Below are positions 35,287-43,777 of a stretch of 64,000 nt of DNA, in pieces. The notes under the pieces were generated by a model that was not told the DNA's origin, did no database searches, and worked only from the letters and a program-made list of their open reading frames with translations. Origin of the DNA: JBCCGL01 sp039029275 (GTDB lineage Bacteria > Pseudomonadota > Gammaproteobacteria > JBCCGL01); NCBI GenBank assembly GCA_039029275.1, contig JBCCGL010000006.1, positions 231,001 to 295,000 on the forward strand. Direction: 5' to 3'. Within the stretch, counting starts at the first letter, position 1; each line of letters opens with the position of its first letter. A program made the position numbers and the translations under genes.

Positions 35287-35895
35287 TTAAGAAGCGTAGG
35301 CGTCCATTGCGTGCAGGGTTTCATGCAACGAGCAGCGTGCCCCTGTTTGCAGATACTCCATCGCGCGCAGCGACGCTTCGTGCGCCTCAACGCTTGAACC
35401 TGCCACGCAATCTTCAACCACGCGGCAAAAGTAATCAGACTGGTGCCCGTCTACAAAGGTGTAATGCACGCACACGTCGGTTAAACCGCCACACAGCAAG
35501 AGCGTATTGGCCTTGAGGCCGCGCAGAAGAATGTCGAAGTCGGTGCCGAAAAACGCGGAGTAGCGACGCTTTTTTACGAGATAATCATTGGGGCGAAAAC
35601 CCATCTCTTTCACCGCGATATTAGTGCCCGGATCGGTTTCAATGCAGTGCACATCTTCATCGCCATCGAGCTCTCGCCCGAAATCAACCAGATCAGGCCT
35701 GTGGACTTCCTGAATAAAAATAACCGGGATGTCGCGTGCGCGCGCTTTGTCGATCAGCCTGCGCGCTTCGAGCATTCGGGCGGCGTAGTCCGGCATGGTC
35801 GGGATAGCTTCGTCACTTCGGTCTTCAAACGTTTCGGCCTGAATATCGATCACAACGAGCGCTGGGCGACCTTCAATCAGTTGGCGTTTTGGCAT
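35287..35895 (-). CDS. Isochorismatase-like cysteine hydrolase
   Basis: A 202-residue cytosolic hydrolase with the Asp-Lys-Cys triad: Asp17 in ALVVIDIQ, Lys108/109 in YLVKKRRYSAFFGTDFD and Cys142 in LCGGLTDVCVHYTFVDG. Members hydrolyse amides such as N-carbamoyl compounds, nicotinamide or ureidoacrylate. It forms a probable two-gene unit with the dehydrogenase. Substrate not determined; with a PuuE allantoinase 5 kb away a purine/pyrimidine link is possible but unsupported. Confidence 0.88.
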   Translation of the reverse strand: MPKRQLIEGRPALVVIDIQAETFEDRSDEAIPTMPDYAARMLEARRLIDKARARDIPVIFIQEVHRPDLVDFGRELDGDEDVHCIETDPGTNIAVKEMGFRPNDYLVKKRRYSAFFGTDFDILLRGLKANTLLLCGGLTDVCVHYTFVDGHQSDYFCRVVEDCVAGSSVEAHEASLRAMEYLQTGARCSLHETLHAMDAYAS

Positions 35896-35978
35896 GGACG
35901 CAATGAGTTACGCAGAGTTGATTCTACTCCGTTGTAACACGGCGACCGATACATTTCATCATTGCGCCGGCGACACGT

Positions 35979-36005
35979 AAAAAAAAGGCCCGGCAAGGCC
36001 GGGCC
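35979..36005 (-). terminator. Rho-independent terminator of the DUF4382-type lipoprotein gene
   Basis: GGCCCGGC (35987-35994) and GCCGGGCC (35998-36005) form a perfect 8-bp stem with a three-base loop. On the minus strand it is followed by eight T residues (35986 down to 35979), 25 bases after the stop codon. Confidence 0.9.
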
Positions 36006-36029
36006 AAAGTACGGGACAGGAACTGTGTA

Positions 36030-37898
36030 TCAGGTGTCGCTCAACACGATGAGTATGCGCCGCGCAGTGAGTTCGTTTGTGTCATTGTCAAAACTGCCCG
36101 GCGCCACGATCCGTTGAACGGTAGCGCCGCTATCAATCCACGACTGCAGCGAATCGGTGAAGTTGGTGAAGTTGGTGAAGTCAGTATGCGTTTCGCGGCT
36201 GTTGCTCGATCGAATGCTAAAGATGCCGCCGTCCGTACTCGGGGCAATCGTTACGGGGCCCGACAAATCATTAAGATCAATTCGAACACCGCCCTGACTG
36301 ATGTGGTGGAATCGCCCGGCGCCGGTAAGATCGAGCGTCAATCCCGACGCATCGATAGCCGAGAACGCTGTAGCGGTTGCCGGATCCCAGTTGGTAACAA
36401 GAACCGATGGTAATGCGGCAACATCGATCAGCGTGTGCACGTCAAAGTCTTTCGGTGCGGTACCAAATGCCGTCACAAACCCGCGTGCTTTTACAGACGA
36501 ATCAACACCGAAAGCCGATGTGTTTAGGGCTCCGGTTTCGTACTCGTAGCTTTCAGGATCAGTGTCGTTGGCCACATCGATACCGGTGCCGCTGAAATCG
36601 AATTCGCTCGGATCACGACGCCCGATTTGCGACAGATCCACGCTCAACTCGCCATCAGTATCATCCACAACAACACCGCTGTTGCGGGTCAGCAGCAGTC
36701 GCACCGATCCCGCGCTGGCGTCGAGCTGCAGACTCTCGGGGTCGGTATCCGTCAAGGTGCCGAATGCACTGATTTTCTGGCCAACTGAAACATCCGCAAC
36801 CGTGAAGCTGTCAGTTGACAGTTGTTTGGTGACGATTGTTGAGTCTGCAATCGTCACTTCCACTTCATCGTTAAATACCGCGCTGGCATCGCTACGAATC
36901 AAAGTCGCGCCTTTCACGGTTAAGGAATCGCCGCTACGTGCGATCACGTGGCCGCGCACGACATCCAGGTCGCCACCCGGCACGCTGCTGCCCGCGTACA
37001 CTTCGCTCGCGAGAAAAACGCGGGGGTTGCGTTGCAATTCACCCAAGGCAATAGTCGCAGTCGCTTGCGGCATGTTGGCTAATTCCGCGAGCCCGACCGC
37101 TCCGGTAAACGGACTGCCGTCTATGTCAAAAACGGTGTCGTCGTCAATTGTGACGTTGAGCTGACCAAAGCGTCGATCGTTCGCGTCGTGAGCGTGACGA
37201 AAAGGGCGCACGACAATCTGGTAGCTGCTTTCCTCTTCGTCAACCGACAGCAAAGGGCCGCGGGCTCGAAACTGCTTGTCGTTTTCAAAATCGACATCAG
37301 CGATCAAAACGGGTTCGATTGTGGTCGTCGGCACATCGTCTTCGAACACGGTTTGGTGCGAGGCGTTGAGGTCAAAATCGAGCGTCAAACTGGCCGGCAC
37401 ACCCGGCACAATACGCAGTTGGTTACGATCTTCCAAGGTCACTTCAAGCGTCAGTGACAATACGGGATTACCGGATTCGTCTATTAAATTTTCTACCTTG
37501 ACAGCGTTGCCGCTCTCGCCCTCGACCCAGATATCGGCATTGCTGTAATCAATGCTCATTTCACCCTGTACGTAGCGACCACTCGGGATGCTTTGCGCGG
37601 TAAAAAACTCAGTCATTTCGACGTACTCGGCGAAATCGATGCGCGTGTTTATCGGCAGGGTTTCGACCACGGCGCCGTTTGCTTTGGTCAGCGCAAGCGA
37701 GGTCACATCAACCGTGTAGGTATGAAAGTCGCCGGGGGCGTCGGTAATACCGATGTAAACCTCACCGGTCTCGTCGCTGCTCTGCTCGTCGCCGCCACCG
37801 CCACAACCTGTCAACCAGATCGCTAACAAAACGCAAAGAACAATGAAGCTGGAACGTCGCATCTCTGAAAGACATGCGCTAAAAAGTGTTTTCATCAT
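36030..37898 (-). CDS. DUF4382/DUF5666-type modular lipoprotein
   Basis: A 622-residue lipoprotein: signal peptide ending in lipobox LTGC, then GGGGDEQSSDE. The first domain (about 45-195) has VYIGITDAPGDFHTYTVDVTSLALTKANGAVVETLP, the DUF4382 opening. The remainder (about 215-600) is a string of beta-rich DUF5666-like units, with VRGHVIARSGDSLTVKGATL and ISAFGTLTDTDPESLQLDA typical of oligonucleotide-binding-like folds. GGAG lies just before the first of two adjacent ATG codons. Role unknown; probably outer-membrane or surface exposed. The next gene upstream encodes a probable outer-membrane protein. Confidence 0.75.
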   Translation of the reverse strand: MMKTLFSACLSEMRRSSFIVLCVLLAIWLTGCGGGGDEQSSDETGEVYIGITDAPGDFHTYTVDVTSLALTKANGAVVETLPINTRIDFAEYVEMTEFFTAQSIPSGRYVQGEMSIDYSNADIWVEGESGNAVKVENLIDESGNPVLSLTLEVTLEDRNQLRIVPGVPASLTLDFDLNASHQTVFEDDVPTTTIEPVLIADVDFENDKQFRARGPLLSVDEEESSYQIVVRPFRHAHDANDRRFGQLNVTIDDDTVFDIDGSPFTGAVGLAELANMPQATATIALGELQRNPRVFLASEVYAGSSVPGGDLDVVRGHVIARSGDSLTVKGATLIRSDASAVFNDEVEVTIADSTIVTKQLSTDSFTVADVSVGQKISAFGTLTDTDPESLQLDASAGSVRLLLTRNSGVVVDDTDGELSVDLSQIGRRDPSEFDFSGTGIDVANDTDPESYEYETGALNTSAFGVDSSVKARGFVTAFGTAPKDFDVHTLIDVAALPSVLVTNWDPATATAFSAIDASGLTLDLTGAGRFHHISQGGVRIDLNDLSGPVTIAPSTDGGIFSIRSSNSRETHTDFTNFTNFTDSLQSWIDSGATVQRIVAPGSFDNDTNELTARRILIVLSDT

Positions 37899-37998
37899 TT
37901 GACTCCGTTGCTGAATCGGGCGCGCGGAATCCCGCTGCTTATCCCGACTAACGCGGAGACAAAGAATGCGTTGACAAAAAGATTAAAGAATTTCCGGG

Positions 37999-38889
37999 CT
38001 ACCAGTAAGCCGTAAAAGTAAATGAGAAAAACGTGACGCTGTCGCTGTCATCGCTGCGTTGCGATCCAACCTCGGCGTTGGCGTATAAGTCTTCCTCAAG
38101 TGGGTAGTTGACCGCAAGTGACACAGTATCCGCTTCACTGTCATCGACCGCGGATCGCGACCGCCGCCAGCTCAGATCGACGAGTACATCACTCAGAAAT
38201 GTCCCTGCGTTAAGTTCACCGGCGCTGTCTTCAAGCCCGAACGAAAACAACCGCGCCACCGGTGACAGTCGAATAAACGCCTGACTGTTTGCAATTCTGG
38301 ACACGTCGATCGAGTAGTCGGCACTGCTAAAGGATGCGCCGAGCCAGTAAAAATCATCGCTAAACCAATCAACTTCAAGCGTGTAGCGTCGTGAGTCGAA
38401 GCTGGCCAGTTCGCCGTTGCCAAAGCGTGCATCGATGTTGCGCGACTCAGCTGTCAGACCCAAGGTCCAGTTACCCTCACTCAGCGCTAACCAGGGAGCA
38501 ATGCTCGCGATGGAAAAGTCACCTTCGCTATCCCAGTCGCTGTAGTCGGCACCAAATTCAATCGCGCTGTAAGGATTACTTGCCCAGCCAATTTGGATCG
38601 AATCAATGCCAAAGGTGTCAGTCAGATCGGACAGTGGGCGATCAACGCGGGTTTCTCCACGTGCAAAACCGAGCGACAAGCTGGAATCAAATGTCAGTCC
38701 GTTAAGAACAATGTCGATTGACTGATCATTTGCATCGGCGTCGTCAAAACCAAACCCCAATGAAACGCTCGACGGGAATTCAGCGAAATCCTGCGCGCAC
38801 AGCGGCGCGGTAAACATGATCAGGACTATCGACACCCCGGCGCGACTGAAGCAAAACAATTTGTCCAAATTGAGAAATGAAAAAAACAA
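37999..38889 (-). CDS. Putative outer-membrane beta-barrel protein
   Basis: A 296-residue protein with a signal peptide (IVLIMFTAPLCAQ) and then alternating hydrophobic/polar strands throughout (SVSLGFGFDD, SSLSLGFARGE, NWTLGLTAESRN, FYWLGASFSSADYSI), ending in FFSFTFTAYW with a terminal aromatic residue, as barrel proteins do. TTG start with GGAG six bases before. No family recognised. It is 100 bases upstream of the DUF4382-type lipoprotein gene and may be co-expressed. Confidence 0.6.
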   Translation of the reverse strand: MFFSFLNLDKLFCFSRAGVSIVLIMFTAPLCAQDFAEFPSSVSLGFGFDDADANDQSIDIVLNGLTFDSSLSLGFARGETRVDRPLSDLTDTFGIDSIQIGWASNPYSAIEFGADYSDWDSEGDFSIASIAPWLALSEGNWTLGLTAESRNIDARFGNGELASFDSRRYTLEVDWFSDDFYWLGASFSSADYSIDVSRIANSQAFIRLSPVARLFSFGLEDSAGELNAGTFLSDVLVDLSWRRSRSAVDDSEADTVSLAVNYPLEEDLYANAEVGSQRSDDSDSVTFFSFTFTAYW

Positions 38890-38964
38890 ACAGCGCTCCG
38901 GCGCGTATTCGGAGTGCGAGTATAACTGCGTTCACCTTTGTGTCTAAGGCCGTGTATCACCTAA

Positions 38965-39432
38965 CTAATGACGGTCGCGCATTTTCTTGAGTGCCTTTTT
39001 TCGCTGCTTTGGTGTCATGCTTTTCCAGCGCTTTTTCAGCCGTTCGCGTTTGGCTTCTGGCATCGATTGAAACTTTTGGAAGTTCTCGCGAATAATGTCA
39101 CGCTGCTTTTTGGACAGGTTTTGAAAAGCTGTAAAGCGCTCGCGCAATGCATCTCGTTGCTGAGGTGACAGTTCTTTCCATTGTTGGAATCGTTCCTTTA
39201 CACGTTGTTGCTGAGTTGAGTCGAGTTGTTGCCAGCGTTCAAGACCTTTGAGTATTTTTTGCTGTCGCGTCGCGGGGATGTCTGCCCACTGCCCCGCAAA
39301 TGGCTGCAACACGCTTTGCTGTTCGACACTCAATGACGACCATTGCACCGCATCCGGTGTCTGCGCCCGCGCAAGAGCGCTGAGGCAACACAATACGAGT
39401 ATCGCTATGTATCGCAAATTAGGTCTCATCAT
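38965..39432 (-). CDS. DUF3106 domain exported protein
   Basis: A 155-residue periplasmic protein: signal peptide (IAILVLCCLSALARA, cleavage after residue 23), then six or so repeats of the pattern W..LS..QQ..L..F..W..L (VQWSSLSVEQQSVLQPFAGQW, LERWQQLDSTQQQRVKERFQQW, FTAFQNLSKKQRDIIRENF) characteristic of DUF3106. Very basic helical C-terminus. It overlaps the preceding 71-residue gene by 14 bases and is the last gene of the ECF sigma operon. Function unknown, probably envelope or metal/stress sensing. Confidence 0.85.
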   Translation of the reverse strand: MMRPNLRYIAILVLCCLSALARAQTPDAVQWSSLSVEQQSVLQPFAGQWADIPATRQQKILKGLERWQQLDSTQQQRVKERFQQWKELSPQQRDALRERFTAFQNLSKKQRDIIRENFQKFQSMPEAKRERLKKRWKSMTPKQRKKALKKMRDRH

Positions 39433-39634
39433 TTTCGTTCTCTTTCAGCTCAGAATCGCCTTCGAACGATTCGGGCAGAGCAAACGGATCGACAAACTCA
39501 CCTGAGTCGTCTTGCCAATCGACCAGAAACTCAAGCAGATCAAGATCGATTTCTGAATTGGCCATTGAGCCAGATGCCTGCATCGCGCCAATAAACAATA
39601 AGCACGCAACAGATAACGATTGGCGCCTAGCCAA
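39419..39634 (-). CDS. Small exported acidic protein in the ECF sigma operon
   Basis: A 71-residue protein starting with TTG (MARRQSLSVACLLF), which overlaps the end of the anti-sigma gene by 8 bases. It has a clear Sec signal peptide to about residue 25 (GAMQASGSMA). The mature part is about 46 residues, strongly acidic: EIDLDLLEFLVDW, then DPFALPESFEGDSELKENENDE. No cysteine beyond the signal peptide and no recognised family. The codon overlaps on both sides show that it is translated with sigma, anti-sigma and DUF3106. Being small, acidic and exported beside a basic DUF3106 protein, it may bind that protein. Confidence 0.7.
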   Translation of the reverse strand: MARRQSLSVACLLFIGAMQASGSMANSEIDLDLLEFLVDWQDDSGEFVDPFALPESFEGDSELKENENDET

Positions 39635-40001
39635 GATCTTGTCCGGCTTCTTCCAACCATATGTAAAATTCGAGTTCACCCAGCATGTCGAGGTTGTCCT
39701 CTCCACTGAGCAGGGGTAAGTCTTCCAGCAGGCCTGTCGACGCCAGCGGGGTCTCACTGATTTGCGGACGCTGCGCAATCTGTAAATTCACAATCGTGAG
39801 AATCGCGACGGCACAGGCCGCGCATGGCACAACGATTTGCGGTCGTTGCCACAGAGGTTTTTGAATCTGACGTGACAATGCTTCGCGACGGGCCGCGCGC
39901 AAACGACCAAGCGTGGCGCCGTCGATGTCGTCTTGCGATGCGTCGAGCGTACGACTCACCTCACTCTTCCATTGCGAATGTTCGTTATCTGGGTCAGTCA
40001 C
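39627..40001 (-). CDS. Putative anti-sigma factor (DUF3619-like)
   Basis: A 124-residue protein with an N-terminal cytosolic helical segment (TDPDNEHSQWKSEVSRTLDAS, AATLGRLRAARREAL) and a single membrane span about 55-75 (IVVPCAACAVAILTIVNLQIA). A short acidic periplasmic tail follows, ending DMLGELEFYIWLEEAGQDLG. Its ATG overlaps the ECF sigma stop by 8 bases. The position and one-span topology are those of an anti-sigma factor that sequesters its sigma at the membrane. Confidence 0.75.
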   Translation of the reverse strand: MTDPDNEHSQWKSEVSRTLDASQDDIDGATLGRLRAARREALSRQIQKPLWQRPQIVVPCAACAVAILTIVNLQIAQRPQISETPLASTGLLEDLPLLSGEDNLDMLGELEFYIWLEEAGQDLG

Positions 40002-40653
40002 GATAGTCCTCCAACTGATCGCGCAAGGTGTGAACAGCGCGCGAGTAATGCGTTTTTACACTGCCCTCTGAACAACTCATTGCGGCGGCAGTTTCGCGCG
40101 TGCTCAAACCCTCCCATGCGCGCAATAAAAAGGCTTGCTGTTGTCGCAAAGGTAGCGCGTGCAGGGCCGCATCGAGTTGACGCATGGCGCTTTGATCGTC
40201 GGCGCGCACCGGTGGTTGCTCCAGCGTTTCGACCGCCAGCTGCTCAATGTCACTGAATCCATCGTCTGCCTGCCCACCTAACCACACTCGAAACCGGTTG
40301 CGCACTGACTCGCGTCGGTAGCGGTCGCGAATCTTACTCTGCAGGATACGATGAAACAGTGCACCCCACTCAGCGGCGGGTTTTGCGCTGTATTTCTCCA
40401 CCAGCTTGCACATTGCGTCTTGCACCAGATCGAGCGCATCCTCACGGTTACCACTGGCAATATAGGCAATACGATACGCTCGACGTTCAACGCTGGCGAG
40501 AAAATCATCCAGATTGCGAAGAGAAGCGTCATCAATCACGCGTGTAATTGGGCCATTCTGTGAAGCGTTTGGGCGATTGTCACCATACCGCCACAAAGTG
40601 TCCAGCAGCGCTGCGTTGGTGATCTCAGTTTGGAATAGTTGTGTAGAAGACAC
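39994..40653 (-). CDS. ECF-type RNA polymerase sigma factor
   Basis: A 219-residue sigma-70-family regulator with only regions 2 and 4. Region 2: LASVERRAYRIAYIASGNREDALDLVQDAMCKLVEKY (about 50-90). Region 4: ALHALPLRQQQAFLLRAWEGLSTRETAAAMSCSEGSVKTHYSRAVHTLRDQL (about 165-215). An unusually long N-terminal extension of about 45 residues precedes region 2. First gene of a four-gene operon with anti-sigma, small exported and DUF3106 genes. It probably autoregulates the operon; the -35/-10 sites were not identified. Confidence 0.92.
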   Translation of the reverse strand: MSSTQLFQTEITNAALLDTLWRYGDNRPNASQNGPITRVIDDASLRNLDDFLASVERRAYRIAYIASGNREDALDLVQDAMCKLVEKYSAKPAAEWGALFHRILQSKIRDRYRRESVRNRFRVWLGGQADDGFSDIEQLAVETLEQPPVRADDQSAMRQLDAALHALPLRQQQAFLLRAWEGLSTRETAAAMSCSEGSVKTHYSRAVHTLRDQLEDYRD

Positions 40654-40735
40654 GGCTGCCGCTTGCAGTGACCATTATTCTTCAACAAACGCATGTCGCG
40701 GCAAATCGTTGACGTCAGAGTCGATTAAGATTTGA

Positions 40736-41647
40736 TCAGGCGGGGTGCGTCGCGATCCAGTGCTTCGCGATATCGATACGCCGCGCCAGCCAGACTTTTT
40801 CTTTGGACTGCACATAGTCGAGAAATTTTCTGAGCGCTGCCGTGCGACCGGGGCGGCCAACCAATCGACAGTGGAGTCCAACGGACATCATTTTGGGCGC
40901 GGCTTCGCCTTCCTCGTAGAGCGTATCGAAGGTGTCTTTCAGGTAGCTGAAAAATTGGTCCCCGCTGTTAAACCCTTGCGCAGTGGCAAAGCGCATATCG
41001 TTTACATCCAGCGTGTACGGCACGACTAACTGTGGTTTGGCGTAGTCGTACTGCCAGTACGGTAAGTCATCGGAGTAACTGTCGGCGTGGTAGAGAAATC
41101 CTCCCTCCTCGGCGACGATGCGGTGCGTGTTTGGGCTGGCGCGACCCAGATAAAACCCAAGAGGACGTTCGCCCGTAAGTTCAGTATGAATGTCGATTGC
41201 AGTTTGCAGATGGGCGCGTTCGGTGGCCTCATCAACGTGCTGGTAATCAATCCAGCGATAGCCGTGGCTGGCGACTTCCCATTTTGCATCCAGCATCGCC
41301 ACGACGGCATCGGGATTGCGCGCCATCGCCATCGCTACGCCGTAAACGGTGACCGGAATCTCGCGCGCGGTGAACAACCCGTGCAATCGCCAAAAACCCG
41401 CGCGGCTGCCGTATTCGTAAATCGACTCCATGTTGACATGGCGCATTCCTTCGTAGGCTTCTGCGCCGACGATTTCTGACAAAAATTTTTCTGAGGCGGC
41501 ATCACCGTGCAGGACGCAATTTTCACCGCCCTCTTCGTAGTTGACGACGAACTGAACCGCGATTCGCGCGCTTCTGGGCCACTGGGCATGCGGCGGACGC
41601 TGGCCATAGCCAACCAGATCGCGTGGGTACTCCGTATCAAAAGACAT
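40736..41647 (-). CDS. puuE: PuuE-type allantoinase / polysaccharide deacetylase-family hydrolase
   Basis: A 303-residue carbohydrate-esterase-4-fold protein starting MSFDTEYPRDLVGYGQRPPHAQWP, the signature opening of cofactor-independent allantoinase PuuE. Internal motifs EGGENCVLHGD, EYGSRAGFWRLHGLF, EVASHGYRWIDYQ and MMSVGLHCRLVGRPGR fit that group. PuuE opens the hydantoin ring of allantoin to allantoate in uric acid breakdown. No other purine-degradation gene is adjacent, so the exact substrate rests on homology. An in-frame upstream extension to 41713 is rejected as non-homologous. Confidence 0.82.
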   Translation of the reverse strand: MSFDTEYPRDLVGYGQRPPHAQWPRSARIAVQFVVNYEEGGENCVLHGDAASEKFLSEIVGAEAYEGMRHVNMESIYEYGSRAGFWRLHGLFTAREIPVTVYGVAMAMARNPDAVVAMLDAKWEVASHGYRWIDYQHVDEATERAHLQTAIDIHTELTGERPLGFYLGRASPNTHRIVAEEGGFLYHADSYSDDLPYWQYDYAKPQLVVPYTLDVNDMRFATAQGFNSGDQFFSYLKDTFDTLYEEGEAAPKMMSVGLHCRLVGRPGRTAALRKFLDYVQSKEKVWLARRIDIAKHWIATHPA

Positions 41648-41900
41648 TTTTGTATTGGGTGCGCGGCGTGTGAACTTCCAGCGCTTGTACCACAGGCACC
41701 GCCGTGCGCGCAAAGTACGCTCGCAATGTACGCACGTAGCATGTCAAGCGAAAGTCAGCGTTTTATCCGCAAGGCGAGAAAGCCATAGCAAATTGACAAC
41801 ACACACGCTGGCACTTGAGCTGCGCGTGCTGATTTTCACAAAAACGGACCGTTAAAAGCCGCATTGTGCGCGGCGATTGTAGCCACTGTAGGAATTCAGC

Positions 41901-43394
41901 GTGAAATTCAGCCACAAATTTTGTCCAACCCTTCTAGCCAGTTTCATTTCCGCCACTTTGCTTGCGTCCTGCGGAGGCGGGGGCGGAGGAGGAGACAGTG
42001 ACGACAACAACGGGTCAAACTCAGTCAATACAGGTGTATTTCTGGATAGCCCGGTCGAAGGGATCCGGTATCGCACCAGAACCGAGTCCGGGGTCACCGA
42101 CGCCAATGGTACGTTTCGCTATCGAGACGGCGAGATAGTGACATTTTCTGCCGGTGGACTGTTACTGGGCGGATTTCTCGGGCGCGCACGAATCACACCG
42201 ATCGAAACGTCATTTGCCTTTTCAACCGAGGAACCACGCGTTCGCAACGTGATCCGACTGTTGCAAACGCTGGACGACGACAACAACCCCGACAACGGCA
42301 TCAAGATGCCCCCGAGCATCGACACGCTATCTGACGCAATTGATCTCGACGACATCAACAGCGTTCAGAGCGGCGTTAACGCTATCGGTGGCGGCACTTT
42401 AGTCAGCGAGGCCGACGCCTTGTCACACTTCGAGGAAACGCTCAGCAGTCTTCCGGCACCCGAGCTAGCCAGCAGCTACAGCTACACCGCGGCATTGAAC
42501 GTTCCGGATCAGTGCGACGGGCAGCGTGTCAACAACGCCACGCTGAGTGTCACGTCCGCTGGTGGTGAAAACAATTTCAGCGGCTCGATCGATCGCAGCA
42601 ACGGCGGCGTCGAAACCTTCAATCTCGTGGGAACCAACCGCGGCACAACCGACGCAGGCTCGACTATTCGCGTGGATGCCGACGAGTACGGCGCGGAGAT
42701 CACGATTCGGACCACCGATTTCTGCAGCAGTGTTGCTCACATGACGACAAACCTAGGTATTAACCTGCCGCCGATTGCCAGCCGTAACAGCAAATGGACA
42801 CAAGGCATTTGTCAAACTGCCGCTGGAACCTATTTCTACGGCTGGGACATGTACGCGGGTGATCGCGACGGATTCATCGCCAAACACCCGACCTTTATCT
42901 ACACGATTGAAGGACAAGCAGAGGAGCAGCTGATCGTAGGTTCAAATCAGATCGCACAAGACTACTACGGCACCAACGCAGCGCCGAAACGAACCGATCG
43001 CGTTGAAGTGAGTGGCATTCCATGCACAAGCGGTTTCACCTGGGAGTACATCGTTGAGGACAACGAAGGTGCGATTACCACCGAAAGCGGAAGCGTCGAT
43101 GCGCCATTTGAAGACGACGGCAGCGGCGGTGGCGGTGACGGCGACTATTGCGCTGAAGACTACCCTCAAGAGGCGTGCACACTACTGGGTGACGACGCAG
43201 GCACCACAACGAGTTTCTCAAACGGCCAATCCTGTGCAAATGCATTTCCTGGCACAGACGTTCTGGCAGATTTTAATTGCTCAGGTGAAGGAATCTTCGA
43301 AAACTGCGGAGCTTGTCAGGTAGGCGTGAGTTCGCGTCAACCGCAGGATGCCAGCCAGCGCATGATTGACACCTTTTTCGATTTAACGAAGTAA
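41901..43394 (+). CDS. Lipoprotein of unknown function
   Basis: A 497-residue lipoprotein: signal peptide with lipobox LLASC, then seven glycines and DSDDNNGSN. TGVFLDSPVEGIRYRT at about 44-59 and GVTDANGTFRYRDGEIVTFSAGGLLLG resemble carboxypeptidase-like/adhesin repeats that precede VTPI-type segments in secreted proteins. The rest has several cysteines in the C-terminal 80 residues (CAEDYPQEACTLLGDD, CANAFPG, CSGEGIFENCGAC) that could form disulfides. No domain identified in the middle. A strong terminator follows. Likely surface-exposed. Confidence 0.78.
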   Translation: MKFSHKFCPTLLASFISATLLASCGGGGGGGDSDDNNGSNSVNTGVFLDSPVEGIRYRTRTESGVTDANGTFRYRDGEIVTFSAGGLLLGGFLGRARITPIETSFAFSTEEPRVRNVIRLLQTLDDDNNPDNGIKMPPSIDTLSDAIDLDDINSVQSGVNAIGGGTLVSEADALSHFEETLSSLPAPELASSYSYTAALNVPDQCDGQRVNNATLSVTSAGGENNFSGSIDRSNGGVETFNLVGTNRGTTDAGSTIRVDADEYGAEITIRTTDFCSSVAHMTTNLGINLPPIASRNSKWTQGICQTAAGTYFYGWDMYAGDRDGFIAKHPTFIYTIEGQAEEQLIVGSNQIAQDYYGTNAAPKRTDRVEVSGIPCTSGFTWEYIVEDNEGAITTESGSVDAPFEDDGSGGGGDGDYCAEDYPQEACTLLGDDAGTTTSFSNGQSCANAFPGTDVLADFNCSGEGIFENCGACQVGVSSRQPQDASQRMIDTFFDLTK

Positions 43395-43406
43395 TTTGAG
43401 CATCAC

Positions 43407-43438
43407 TACCGGCAACGCATCCGCGTTGCCGGTATCTT
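43407..43438 (+). terminator. Strong hairpin terminator after the lipoprotein gene
   Basis: TACCGGCAACGC (43407-43418) pairs perfectly with GCGTTGCCGGTA (43423-43434) around a 4-base loop, followed by TCTT. It lies 12 bases after the stop codon. Confidence 0.8.
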
Positions 43439-43453
43439 GAGAGTAAAAAATTA

Positions 43454-43609
43454 ATGATCAAAGATAAATCGCTATTCCCATTCCTTACGCTTGTCGCAGC
43501 GGCTGCACTGATCGCGGCGATGTCGTCTCAATCTGACTACAGCGTGTCATCCACAGCTCAAAACCTTTCTATCGGAGGAGACAATCCGAAATTCGAATTA
43601 GTACGTTAG
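43454..43609 (+). CDS. Small predicted exported or membrane peptide, 51 residues
   Basis: Starts MIKDKSLFPFLTLVAAAALIAAMSS: two lysines followed by a hydrophobic stretch of about 17 residues, then a short polar tail (SDYSVSSTAQNLSIGGDNPKFELVR). It could be a secreted peptide after signal cleavage or a single-span membrane peptide. A GAGAG stretch lies about ten bases upstream. It follows the lipoprotein terminator on the same strand and ends before the convergent dehydratase. No homologue recognised; coding status is a prediction from composition. Confidence 0.45.
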   Translation: MIKDKSLFPFLTLVAAAALIAAMSSQSDYSVSSTAQNLSIGGDNPKFELVR

Positions 43610-43777
43610 TGACGTTGTGTTGAAATAGAAACTTATGGCGGAACAGCTCGTTAGTTCTTCGCGGGCTTCATTGTTAACGTGCCAAGCGAGCTATTCGTGC
43701 TCAGGTACTGGTCGCACCAAACGATTACCCAATAGCGCAATTACCGGAGTTGGACGCAAAAGTATTAAAAGCATTGT

